Shown: piece after piece, positions 17,463-25,401 of the stretch
Layout of the letters: the number at the start of each line of letters is the position of its first letter
Position numbering within the stretch: the first letter of the stretch is position 1
From: Sphingomonas sp. Root710
GTDB lineage: Bacteria; Pseudomonadota; Alphaproteobacteria; Sphingomonadales; Sphingomonadaceae
Reading direction: 5' to 3'
Assembly: GCF_001429065.1 (NCBI RefSeq)
Contig: NZ_LMIB01000001.1
Location: 1,594,172-1,658,171 of the forward strand
DNA length: 64,000 bases
Translations under genes and position numbers: made by a program
The notes under the pieces: model-generated
Databases searched by the model: none
Seen by the model: the letters and a program-made list of their open reading frames with translations, nothing else
What the model was told of the DNA's origin: nothing

Positions 17463-17487
17463 TTGGTGCAATTGCTACATAATGCCG
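17463..17487 (-). repeat. Right terminal inverted repeat of the IS1595-family element
   Basis: 25 bp, exact reverse complement of 13163-13187, followed directly by the second copy of TGTGGATC (17488-17495). Confidence 0.95.
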
Positions 17488-17718
17488 TGTGGATCGCAAC
17501 GGCGCGCACTTGCAACTGCCTTGCTATTCGGCGGCCTTAATATGATCGGGATGACACTCGGGCCGCTTCTGACGGGGTGGCTCAGCGATGTTTTCTCGCG
17601 ATCAGAAGGAGCCGCGGGGCTGAAAAGCGCCATCATAACCGTTGTCTGGCTACTGCTGCCAGCCAGCGCAATCATCTTAGTCGCCGGCCGGTCGCTAAGG
17701 CGCGATCTGGAAGACTGA
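17488..17718 (+). pseudogene. MFS transporter, 3' part of the split gene
   Basis: Encodes the C-terminal ~75 residues of the transporter begun at 12123: QRRALATALLFGGLNMIG, then MTLGPLLTGWLSDVFSRSEG and the last helix (IITVVWLLLPASAIILVAG). It includes one copy of the target repeat, which supplies the joining codons Cys-Gly-Ser. No start of its own is expected; it is inactive as it stands. Confidence 0.9.
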
Positions 17719-18083
17719 TCCACGCCTGGGCCCACCATATTGTGGAAAACTGACCGCCGCAGAAGAAGCACCGAAGTGCGCGAACGGCTGCTATCCCTAG
17801 CTCTCTCCAAACTTGCGATACCGCTTTGGGCCCAGTCTCTATCGCTTTCTGATAGCCGGTCGGCGCAGTGCTGGATGTCGGCTCCTGACGGGACCTGCCA
17901 TTCGACACGTCACTAGGAGCGGCAGAAAAGTCCCAATCCCAGCCGTTCAGGACGTGAGATGTGAGCAGATGAACGAACGGCGGCTTTCGGGCAGATGCCA
18001 TGGTGCGTCGAATGACTGAAACTAGGGCGCAAAGCTGACATGGGTTGCCTGACCCGGGACCAGTTGACGTGGGCCATCGACCG
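17719..18083. other. Intergenic region, no gene recognised
   Basis: 365 bases between the transporter remnant and the mobilisation module. It contains one degenerate copy of the dispersed intergenic word (17974-17985). It also marks the place where conjugation genes that usually follow such a relaxase/RHH pair are absent, so it may be an old recombination junction. No inverted repeats at its ends were found. Confidence 0.4.
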
Positions 18084-18500
18084 TCACGCTTCATCATCAC
18101 GCCCCTCCGGGGCCGCCTCTACTTCAGCCCCTTGCGCCATGCGCTGCGCAATCTGGTCAAGGAACACCTGATAGCTGCGCTGCCCCGCCGCTTGGGCCGC
18201 CTCGTCGGGCCGGGGCAATGCCGCCGCATAGATCAGATGGTGCCTCAAGAAGCGGAACAGCGTGTAGCTGATGATGAAGGTCTCGCGCCGCGTTTCGTCG
18301 AGCGAACGCTGGAGCCGGTCGAGGCGTTTGTTGACGCTGTCGTCGCCTTCGCTGGCGGCGCGCTGGTTCATCCAGGCATCAACCATCTCGACGAGTAGGT
18401 CGGAGCGGGCGCGCTTCTGGGCGCGCGCCATCCTGGTCAGCCGAGCGCTGGTTGCGTCAGGGAGAAACAGTTGGTGGCGGGTCTTGCCCTTGATAGCCAT
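18084..18500 (-). CDS. Ribbon-helix-helix type mobilisation accessory protein
   Basis: A 138-residue protein with an N-terminal Arc/CopG-like segment (GKTRHQLFLPDATSARLTRM...ARSDLLVEMVDAWMNQR), a coiled coil (NKRLDRLQRSLDETRRETF), then FIISYTLFRFLRHHLIY. In sphingomonad plasmids and integrative elements this type of gene sits directly after the relaxase gene and before traG/virD4. Here it follows the relaxase by 140 nt on the same strand, but no coupling protein follows. Its likely role is binding near oriT in the relaxosome or regulating transfer genes. Confidence 0.7.
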   Translation of the reverse strand: MAIKGKTRHQLFLPDATSARLTRMARAQKRARSDLLVEMVDAWMNQRAASEGDDSVNKRLDRLQRSLDETRRETFIISYTLFRFLRHHLIYAAALPRPDEAAQAAGQRSYQVFLDQIAQRMAQGAEVEAAPEGRDDEA

Positions 18501-18640
18501 CGGTTCACCCTCTTCGGTGATGGCGACGCTGGCGCTTCGGGACGAGGGCGTTGACGCCGCGCCGCCATCGATCCCGATGATGCATTCGCGAGTGGCGCGC
18601 CGGGAGAGTCTCTCTGGTGCACCGAGATGCAGGATCGGGC

Positions 18641-20662
18641 TCAGCGCCCCAGCCCACGCCCTCGGCCAATCGTCCAGTCGACCGCGCCGCGCGACAGCGT
18701 CCCGCTGACCTCGCGCCCGATCTGCCGCTCAAGCATCGGCCTCCAAGGAACGAGCGAAAATTCCTTCGAGCGCTCGACCAGCGCGTAACGCCCGCCAAGG
18801 GTGTCGACGGTCTTGCGATAGATGCCCGTGATCCGCTCGCCGTCACGATGCTCGACAAAGGCGAGACTCAACTCATCGGACAGTTGCCCAGCGACACGCA
18901 GCAGCTCGCGCCTGCGCAGCAGGTCGAGTGCGCCACGCCGCAGGACGACATCCTCTCCCTGCACGTAGGCAAGCCCCTGCTCGACCAGCCATTGCTGGCG
19001 CTGGCGCAGCGCGGCGGCGACATCGAGCCCATAGCCATGAGGAGCGAGCGGGCTGCTCTCCTCCCCCGCCAGCCTGCGGTCTAACCAGGTCGGCGCCTCG
19101 GCCGACAGCTGCCGCTCGATCCCGACCGGCGACAGCGTCTCGATGATCACCGGTCTGCGTTCGGCCTGCTGAGCCTCATAGGCCCGCACCCGGCCGAGAT
19201 GATCGGACGCGATCGTCCAGCTGCCATCCGACAACCGCTCGACCCCGCCGGTCGCGCGCCGGATCGCCTCGAGCCGGCGGACATGCGCCTGGGCGAAGGC
19301 TTCACTGGCGCTCGGATCATGACGCAGATGCGCATCGACCGAATAGTGGCCGCCATTGCCGGCGGCGACTTCGGCGACGGTCCGATCGACCGTGCGCGGC
19401 TCGATGTGCGACGAGGACAGCCGGACGATGCTGCCGATGGGAAAGCTGCCCTCGGCCTCGCCGATGTCGGCATAGTGACTATGCCCATCGATGCCGTCGA
19501 CGATCAGGTAGCGGCGGTCGGCCTGCTCATCGACGAGCCCACGCGCGACGATGCGGCCGACGACCGGCTCATCGTCCATCGACCGGATGCGATAAAGCTG
19601 CGGTGAGCGCTCGGCAACATCTTTGGTCATCGCGGCATGAAGCGTGCGGATGATGTCCCCGCGCCGGCCCATCTCGTCCAATGTCTGGCGGAGGCCGGGC
19701 GAGAGCCTCCAGTTTAGCGGAAGCCCGGCCTCCGCCAGGCCCATGCGCTCGAGCGTGCGCGCCCGGCCGATCAGCAGCTGGCGATAGTCCTCGCCAAGGC
19801 CGGTCCGGCCCATCGCCTGCGAAAGATCGACGAGGCCATCCTCGGCCCGTCCGAGCAGCGCCTGGTCGAGTCGGGTCAGCCGCTCGGCGTCGACCTCTTG
19901 GCCAAGCTGGCGCGCGACCTCATGCTCGCTCTGCATTCCGATCTCACGGGTCATGATCTCGCTGGCGCGGTGGCGGATGCCATGGGCGATATAGTCGCCG
20001 GCGATGTTGAGGGTCTTGCCATCCTCGGTCACCCCTCTGACGACGATATGGACATGGGGGTGGCCAGTGTCGTGATGCTCGATCGCGACCCAGTCGAGCG
20101 TGGTGCCGAGATCCTGCTCGGCCCTCGCCATTAGATCGCGGGTAAAGGGCTTGAGCTCCTCGAGCTTCCCGCCATCCTCGGGTGCGACGATGAAGCGGAA
20201 CTGGTGGCAGTCATCAGCGCCGCGCTCGAGAAACGCATCGCGGTCGGCCTCGTCGCTGAAGGTCGAGAAGAGCTTGCCCGGCGTGCCGTCGCGGGTGGTG
20301 CCGTCGCGTTCGAGATAGCGCAGATGAGCGGCAGCGCCGCCAGCCTTGCCCGCGGCCTTGACGATCCGCGCCTTGACCGTCACCCGGCGCATCCGGACGC
20401 GCGCGCCGGTGACGTCGTCGAACGACCAGCCCGAACTGCGCGGGATGGATGCCGCGACCGCCGCGCCGCGGCCCCGACCGTTAAAGCGTCCCGAGCGTGG
20501 TCGCGGCGCCTCCGCCACGACGCTGCGCAGCCTCCGTGGATTGCCGCCCGAGCGCGCCATCCGCTCGAGCAGGCGGCGCTGTCGGGCACCACCCGCCGTG
20601 GCGCTGCCGCCGCTGCGTATCCGGCCGAGCCACAACTCGAAGCCATCGTCATCCTGTGTCAT
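18641..20662 (-). CDS. Relaxase/mobilisation nuclease (VirD2-like, DUF3363 type)
   Basis: A 673-residue relaxase that would nick plasmid or ICE DNA at oriT. The HUH metal motif HPHVHIVVRG is at 201-210 (His 201, 203, 205), preceded by VAIEHHDTG. The upstream KARIVKAAGKAGGAAAHLRYLERDG is typical of the DUF3363 relaxase group and would precede the nicking region. The C-terminal half (IVRLSSSHIEPRTVDRTVAEVA..., LDRRL...) is the DUF3363 domain. I chose the ATG before TQDDDGFELWLGRIR, since the longer frame adds only low-complexity sequence. It looks full length. Downstream transfer genes are missing in this window. Confidence 0.9.
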   Translation of the reverse strand: MTQDDDGFELWLGRIRSGGSATAGGARQRRLLERMARSGGNPRRLRSVVAEAPRPRSGRFNGRGRGAAVAASIPRSSGWSFDDVTGARVRMRRVTVKARIVKAAGKAGGAAAHLRYLERDGTTRDGTPGKLFSTFSDEADRDAFLERGADDCHQFRFIVAPEDGGKLEELKPFTRDLMARAEQDLGTTLDWVAIEHHDTGHPHVHIVVRGVTEDGKTLNIAGDYIAHGIRHRASEIMTREIGMQSEHEVARQLGQEVDAERLTRLDQALLGRAEDGLVDLSQAMGRTGLGEDYRQLLIGRARTLERMGLAEAGLPLNWRLSPGLRQTLDEMGRRGDIIRTLHAAMTKDVAERSPQLYRIRSMDDEPVVGRIVARGLVDEQADRRYLIVDGIDGHSHYADIGEAEGSFPIGSIVRLSSSHIEPRTVDRTVAEVAAGNGGHYSVDAHLRHDPSASEAFAQAHVRRLEAIRRATGGVERLSDGSWTIASDHLGRVRAYEAQQAERRPVIIETLSPVGIERQLSAEAPTWLDRRLAGEESSPLAPHGYGLDVAAALRQRQQWLVEQGLAYVQGEDVVLRRGALDLLRRRELLRVAGQLSDELSLAFVEHRDGERITGIYRKTVDTLGGRYALVERSKEFSLVPWRPMLERQIGREVSGTLSRGAVDWTIGRGRGLGR

Positions 20663-21074
20663 GATGCGAAAGCTGGTCGGCGCTGCACCGCCTCGCAAGT
20701 ATCTCCCCGGAAAGCGCCGGAACGCCGGGCTCGAAGGGGTCGCGAGGCTCGCAAAGTCTCCCTGCGGCCGCAAAGGGAGCAAGCAGACCTCCCTAAAAAA
20801 TGATGTGCAGACAATAGCTTAGGGCCACGAGGCCTGGCCGGGGCAACCCGGTTTATCTTGCCATATCCCCCTCCCCCTTTTCCGCCCCTCTCTGTCCGTC
20901 CATCTCCGCACATCTACAGTTCAAGCGGCGAGGCATGCCGTCAGCCGCTGCCGATAGACCGCCAGAATCTGCCGTATGGTGCGCATGGTTTGCTGGCATG
21001 CGGGACCTCCTAGGCAGCGCAGCTCAACGGATTTGCTGTTCGATTTCGTCAAAGGCCGACGCGGAGTGGGCCGA
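20663..21074. other. Region upstream of the relaxase gene; candidate oriT location
   Basis: 412 bases without a convincing gene. Around 20820-20880 there are short inverted repeats (for example CCGGG-GCAA-CCCGG near 20837-20850, and GGCC words), followed by a pyrimidine-rich run (CCCCCTCCCCCTTTTCC). An oriT is expected beside the relaxase gene, and this is the best place for it, but no nic site could be assigned by eye. Confidence 0.35.
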
Positions 21075-21995
21075 TCAGGCAGCCTTTGCGAGGGCCTCGA
21101 TGCGCTCCAAACACAGCTCGCGAATGAGCGCGGTGAGCAGCTCGACGCGCTCGCCGAGCCACGCCAGTTCCTCGTCGGTGATGCGATATTGGCGTGAATA
21201 ACGCGCCTTCACATAGGCGGCGCGAAGCAAGTCGTAGCAGCGCCGTTCGAACTTGTTGGTCGAGGGCCAGATCGCCTTCAACCTTGGCTCAAGCTGCTCG
21301 GTCTGTGAGCGCAGGCGGTTCAGATTATGCGTCTTAGGACTGTACAAGGAGCGCACCAGAAGGAGGCAATGATAGAGCCGTTCGGCAGCCTGATGTAGAT
21401 TGAATGCCGATTCTTTTGGGCGTTCGATGCTGCGGTAATATTGAGCGCCTTTTGCGAAAGCGACCGCGCTCTCGAACCATTCCTCATAATATTCCTGCGT
21501 CTCCCGGAGCGCCTGTTCGGGCGACAAGGGCTGGGGTCTCGCGAATGGAAAGCCGCTCTCCGAGAACAGCAAAATACCGTCGCGCAGGATGTCGATGAAG
21601 AAATAGCGGCCCAGCCGCAGTTTCTCGTTCACATCGTCGAGGCTGTGATAGATCAGGCTGACCGGGGTGCGCAGCCGGGTGCCTTCGGACAGCGCATCGA
21701 GCAACCGGTCCTCGGTCTTCAGCCAGAATTCGGGGACGTCGGTCAGATCCTCATGGTCGACGACGACGAGGATGTCATAGTCGGAAAAATATCGGCCTAC
21801 AGGGTCCTCGACCCAGTCGCCCCGCGCGTAAGAGCCGAACAATATGATCTTGAGGAGCTTGCCGTCCTTGAGCCGCTCGGCCTTGCGGCGCTCGATCGCC
21901 TCGGCGAAACCGTCGCGGATCAGCTGCACCACGAACTCGAGTTCGCGGCGCTTGCCCTCGGGCAGCTCTATGTCCTTGGCGGTGATCGGCCTCAT
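21075..21995 (-). CDS. Nucleotidyltransferase-HEPN fusion protein
   Basis: A 306-residue protein. The N-terminal minimal nucleotidyltransferase domain has FGSYARGDW (G54-S55) and SDYDILVVVD (70-79), the two metal-binding motifs. The C-terminal half (about 165-300) is a HEPN-like helical domain (AFNLHQAAERLYHCLLLVRSLYSPKTHNLNRL...). In two-gene MNT/HEPN toxin-antitoxin modules the transferase AMPylates and silences the HEPN RNase; here both are fused. A canonical RX4-6H RNase motif is not obvious, so the HEPN part may be non-catalytic. Located within the mobilisation/ParB module, it may be a maintenance or regulatory factor. Confidence 0.8.
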   Translation of the reverse strand: MRPITAKDIELPEGKRRELEFVVQLIRDGFAEAIERRKAERLKDGKLLKIILFGSYARGDWVEDPVGRYFSDYDILVVVDHEDLTDVPEFWLKTEDRLLDALSEGTRLRTPVSLIYHSLDDVNEKLRLGRYFFIDILRDGILLFSESGFPFARPQPLSPEQALRETQEYYEEWFESAVAFAKGAQYYRSIERPKESAFNLHQAAERLYHCLLLVRSLYSPKTHNLNRLRSQTEQLEPRLKAIWPSTNKFERRCYDLLRAAYVKARYSRQYRITDEELAWLGERVELLTALIRELCLERIEALAKAA

Positions 21996-22138
21996 GGTTT
22001 CAGACTCGCGCGGTGGCGGCGGATTGCCAAGAAAAATCGTACCCCGGGTCTCACCGGACTGGCGATGTGACCCAAGTCACGGCTAAAGGCGCGGCGCTTC
22101 GTCAACACCAGCCGGACACATCATAGAAAGGTATCTCC

Positions 22139-22414
22139 ATGAACAATAGCGACCTCGCCGACCAGATCGCCGCCGCCCATAACCTCAGCAAGGCCGACGC
22201 CAAGAAGCTGGTCGATGCCGTGTTCGCCGGGATTGCGAACGCGGCCGCCAAGGGCGAGGAGGTCTCGCTGCCGGGCTTCGGCAAGTTCAAGGTCAAGGAA
22301 AGCGCCGCCCGCGAAGGCCGCAATCCTTCCACCGGCGCGACCATCCAGATCGCCGCGTCGAAGAAGCTCGGCTTCACCCCCGCCAAGGCGATCAAGGACA
22401 AGCTCAACGGCTGA
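22139..22414 (+). CDS. HU-family DNA-binding protein
   Basis: A 91-residue histone-like protein of the HU/IHF family, bending DNA as a dimer. Characteristic parts are NNSDLADQIAAAHNLSKADAKKLVDAVF, VSLPGFGKFKV and ARxGRNPxTGATIQIAAS (the DNA-binding arm), then a Lys-rich end. AAAGG lies 7 nt before the ATG. It sits between the nucleotidyltransferase-HEPN and ParB genes and is followed by a strong hairpin at 22429-22452. It is probably an element-encoded copy rather than the main cellular HU. Confidence 0.93.
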   Translation: MNNSDLADQIAAAHNLSKADAKKLVDAVFAGIANAAAKGEEVSLPGFGKFKVKESAAREGRNPSTGATIQIAASKKLGFTPAKAIKDKLNG

Positions 22415-22428
22415 TCCAGCATCCGAAG

Positions 22429-22452
22429 CCGGGCCGGAAATATCCGGCCCGG
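22429..22452. terminator. Terminator hairpin between convergent HU and ParB genes
   Basis: CCGGGCCGGA / TCCGGCCCGG with loop AATA, a perfect 10-bp stem. It lies 15 nt after the HU stop and 26 nt beyond the ParB stop, so it may serve both directions. Confidence 0.75.
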
Positions 22453-22477
22453 TCGTTCGGGATGATGACAGCAGCGC

Positions 22478-24229
22478 TCAATGCAGCGTCGCATCGTCGG
22501 GGGCGCTATCCCCGACAACCACCGCAGCCGGTGGCAGTTCGCCGAGCGCCCTCACCCGTTTGACGGTGCCGACCCCGCCCCGCTCGGTATAGCTCGACGG
22601 TGGAAATGCCATCCACTTCGGCACCCAGCCTTCGACCTTCGCGCGCCCATTGGCGCCGGTGAGGCAATCGCGGATCATGCCGCGCCGGACCTTGGCGGTG
22701 GCGTCGGCATTGGCGTTCGCCACATCCTCACCCGCCACGTCGGACAGGACATGACCGATCACCTCGCGGTCGCGGATGAGGTCGAGCAAGGCGTCGTCGG
22801 CGGTCCACAGCGCCGCCATATCGACACCGAGATCGACCCCGAGCAGCTCGATCAGCGCGCTCCCCGCCTCCAATGTCTCGGCCATGACGAGGGTGAGCAC
22901 ATCAAGCACGACATCGTCGCTCAGCGTCGTGAGCAGGCGGTACAGGCCCGACAGACCACCCTCCCCCATATAGCCGCCGGTCACGGTCGGCATATCAGGA
23001 TCGAAGCCGAGCAACGCCAGCGCTGCACGCCGTTGCGCATCAAATGCCGTCTCAGATGGGCAGAGCTCGACGCTCTCGCTGATCGCATCGTTGTGCGCGT
23101 GCTGGGGCTCGACCGATACGCGCCACAGCGATGATCCGGCGATGACATGCGCCACGATCAGCCGCAGTGCTGCATCCGGACTGGAGAGCAGCCGGTTCCG
23201 AACGGCGGCGTGGCGGTGAAGGTCGATATAATTCTGGACCGCCGCGCTGATCTCGGGCCGCACCGCCTTCTCAACGGGCTCGCCGCGCTCCATCCTTCGC
23301 GCTTCCTTGGCCGAGATATAGCCTTCGTGAAAGCTGACATCGCCGCGATGGCCGATAGCGACATAGACGCGCCCGCCCTTGCGCTTGGGATAGCGCTCAT
23401 ATTCCCAGCCGTGGAAGGCTTCGCCCTCACCGAGGATGACGACATCCTGCCAGCCCGCCCCGCGATAGGCGTCGGCGCGCGCCTCGATGGCGACGCGCTG
23501 CGCCGCCCAGAAATCCGATGCCGAACCGAACCAGCGCTCCTCGCCGAACAGGTCGGATATGATCTCGCCGCCATAGTATTTGAGATCGAACAGCGCCGCC
23601 TTGACCGGGATCGAGGTACCGCCGAACAGCCATGCCTTCAACTGCTGCCCGATCGGGACATAGGCCTTCTCATCGTCGAACAAGGCCAGCCAGTCGCGCT
23701 GCTGCGCCTTCGAGGCAAGGGTGAGATGACGCACCGTCACGGCATCGATCTTCTCCGCCCGGTACAGACTGCGGATGCGCGGCATGAGATTGCCGAGCGC
23801 GAGCGTCCGCCTCACCTGCACGTCGGTCAGTCCGAAGGTGATCGCGATATCCTCGGGCCTGCGGCCCTCGCGGACCAGCCGGGTAAAGGTCTCCCAGCGG
23901 CTGACCTCGTCGGGATCGAGCCGGGCGATATTCTCGATCAGCGAGGCTTCGAGCGCCGCCGCGTCGTCGCCTGCCGCCATGATCGCGCAGGGAAGCGCCT
24001 CGACCGCCCCGCCCTCGTCAGCCACCGCCAGCGCCGCATGGTAGCGCCGTTTGCCCGCGACGATTTCATAATGGTCAGGCTTGCCATTGGCCCTGACGAT
24101 CAGTGGGACCAAGACCCCGCGCGCCCTGACCGACGGCAGGATATTGGCGAGGTCGGGCACGTTCTTCGCACCCCGCATGTTTGCTGGCGAGACGCTCAGA
24201 CGGGCGATATCGATATGACGCAGTTCCAT
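22478..24229 (-). CDS. ParB/RepB/Spo0J-family partition-type protein
   Basis: A 583-residue ParB-like protein. The N-terminal ParB/Sulfiredoxin (CTP-binding) domain is visible as ELRHIDIARLSVSPANMR...NILPSVRARGVLVPLIVR...YEIVAGKRRYHAAL, then SLIENIARLDPDEVSRWETF. It is followed by the helix-turn-helix region (PEDIAITFGLTDVQVRRTLALGNLMPRI). The long C-terminal part is typical of the plasmid/ICE-associated versions seen in sphingomonads. ATG 24229 was chosen: GGAG lies 8 nt upstream and the ParB domain begins at once. No parA is adjacent, so a role in classical partition is uncertain; such orphan ParB proteins may regulate element genes. Confidence 0.87.
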   Translation of the reverse strand: MELRHIDIARLSVSPANMRGAKNVPDLANILPSVRARGVLVPLIVRANGKPDHYEIVAGKRRYHAALAVADEGGAVEALPCAIMAAGDDAAALEASLIENIARLDPDEVSRWETFTRLVREGRRPEDIAITFGLTDVQVRRTLALGNLMPRIRSLYRAEKIDAVTVRHLTLASKAQQRDWLALFDDEKAYVPIGQQLKAWLFGGTSIPVKAALFDLKYYGGEIISDLFGEERWFGSASDFWAAQRVAIEARADAYRGAGWQDVVILGEGEAFHGWEYERYPKRKGGRVYVAIGHRGDVSFHEGYISAKEARRMERGEPVEKAVRPEISAAVQNYIDLHRHAAVRNRLLSSPDAALRLIVAHVIAGSSLWRVSVEPQHAHNDAISESVELCPSETAFDAQRRAALALLGFDPDMPTVTGGYMGEGGLSGLYRLLTTLSDDVVLDVLTLVMAETLEAGSALIELLGVDLGVDMAALWTADDALLDLIRDREVIGHVLSDVAGEDVANANADATAKVRRGMIRDCLTGANGRAKVEGWVPKWMAFPPSSYTERGGVGTVKRVRALGELPPAAVVVGDSAPDDATLH

Positions 24230-24859
24230 AGCCTTGCTCCTTCTCAAAAGCCGCAACCGGCCCCGAAAGGCGGGGTGGGCGACAGGAGCTGGCCGGCAGG
24301 ACCGCCGTCGGAGGCGGGCCGCATCCGAAGGGCCGGAACGAAGAGGAGGACCCGGCGCAGCCGGGTTGCAGCACGCCGCGGAGGTCCTAGAGGACAAGCG
24401 ACGCCCACACCGCCGCCGCAGGCCGGTCGACGTCATCGCGCTCGCGCGATGGCCGTATCTGGATCGCCAGATCCAGCAGCGTCATGCGATCGTCGCCCGA
24501 CAGGGACGAGACGCTGGCGCAGCCGGCGGCTCGGTGGAGCGGCAGCGGAATAGAGCGCGGTCCGCCACAGGCTGAGACGCCCCGATTGTCGATCCGCCTC
24601 CAGCGCACTCAAGGCCGGGAAGGCTCGCCACATCGCCGATGATCAATCCTGGTGATGTGCCACCGGCCTGTCGCGGAGCCGAAAAGGGCTGAGCAGATGT
24701 CAGCACACCACCTCAGGCGCTGGTTCTTATGGGGCAACACCATATCTTTGCGGTGACGACGAAGGCATCTGGCGACCGGGCATCTTGCAGGGAGATCATG
24801 TTGCCTCAAATCTGATCGCGGGGGATCAATCGCCCATTTCAGCCCAGGACCTTGCCAAG
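24230..24859. other. Long leader/regulatory region upstream of parB, no gene recognised
   Basis: 630 bases. It must contain the parB promoter on the minus strand and probably the promoter of the AlpA-like gene on the plus strand. A short minus-strand frame ending at 24387 (MTLLDLAIQIRPSRERDDVD...) could be a small protein, but nothing supports it beyond openness. No clear parS-like palindrome was found by eye. Confidence 0.35.
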
Positions 24860-25102
24860 ATGACCCAAGATCAACCCGATCGTATTCTACGCCTCGACGC
24901 CGTGCTCGATCGCACCGGCCTTAGCCGCTCGACGCTGTACAGGAAGGTCGAGGCCGGCACCTTCCCCCGACAGATCAGGATCGCCATGCGATGCGCAGGC
25001 TGGCGAGAGTCAGCGGTCATCCAGTGGATGAACAATCCGTTGTCTTATAAAACAGAGGCCCCAAACCTTGAAGACTGCAATGCGCCCCAATCCCGGTCGT
25101 AG
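24860..25102 (+). CDS. AlpA-family/MerR-like helix-turn-helix protein
   Basis: An 80-residue regulator: RILRLDAVLDRTGLSRSTLYRKVEAGTFPRQIRI followed by GWRESAVIQWM is the classic AlpA/excisionase-type winged helix. In phages and integrative elements these proteins activate excision or integrase genes. No integrase is visible here; it may be outside or lost. ATG 24860 gives the compact family length; an in-frame TTG at 24785 would add 25 unlikely residues. Confidence 0.85.
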   Translation: MTQDQPDRILRLDAVLDRTGLSRSTLYRKVEAGTFPRQIRIAMRCAGWRESAVIQWMNNPLSYKTEAPNLEDCNAPQSRS

Positions 25103-25121
25103 CCTGGCTTCGATCAATCGT

Positions 25122-25136
25122 GAAAGCTGCCGTTCG
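25122..25136 (+). repeat. Copy of a dispersed intergenic word
   Basis: Contains AGCTGCCGTTCG (25125-25136), found exactly at 3472-3483 on the other strand and nearly at 17974-17985. The surrounding 25103-25361 shows no gene. Confidence 0.45.
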
Positions 25137-25361
25137 TTCATCCACCAGCTCAGCAGGGCGAGCGAATGGGATTGCGGACTGTCCATACTTAGGGCGGCAG
25201 TCGCGCTTTGCTGCTGTGGAGGTCAGGCGAGCTGCTCGCATCGCCTCTTTGCGCACCAAGAGCCAAGATGCATCGATATGCGGGGCTTCACGCGTGCATT
25301 GACGCGAACTGCCGGTCGAAATGGCGACGCTTCGTCTTCTTTGGAGAAAGACCGGTCGAAG

Positions 25362-25393
25362 TCCCGCCGCCCGCACACATGCGGGCGGCGGGA
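25362..25393 (-). terminator. Terminator hairpin after the RTX gene
   Basis: TCCCGCCGCCCGCA pairs perfectly with TGCGGGCGGCGGGA around the loop CACA. It lies 8 nt beyond the stop of the RTX gene on the minus strand. There is no clear T run, so efficiency is uncertain. Confidence 0.7.
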
Positions 25394-25401
25394 TCGACAG
25401 A

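Larger units (their letters stand above)
13163..17487. mobile_element. IS1595-family element with passenger genes (4325 bp)
   Basis: The boundaries are exact: 25-bp perfect terminal inverted repeats (13163-13187 and 17463-17487, beginning CGGCATTATGTAGCAATTGC) flanked by the 8-bp direct repeat TGTGGATC (13155-13162 and 17488-17495). An 8-bp duplication agrees with the IS1595 family, and the element encodes an IS1595-type transposase. It also carries genes at 13230, 13841, 14112, 15772, 15969 and 17022, plus a possible antisense gene at 17091. Identical ends, an exact duplication and the clean in-frame repair of the host gene indicate a recent insertion. The element is far longer than a bare IS of this family. 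Confidence 0.95.

Noticed and set aside
18641-20803. Several long plus-strand frames opposite the relaxase gene (for example 20204-20803)
   Set aside because: They mirror the high-GC relaxase gene, lack ribosome sites and show Arg/Ala-rich shadow composition.
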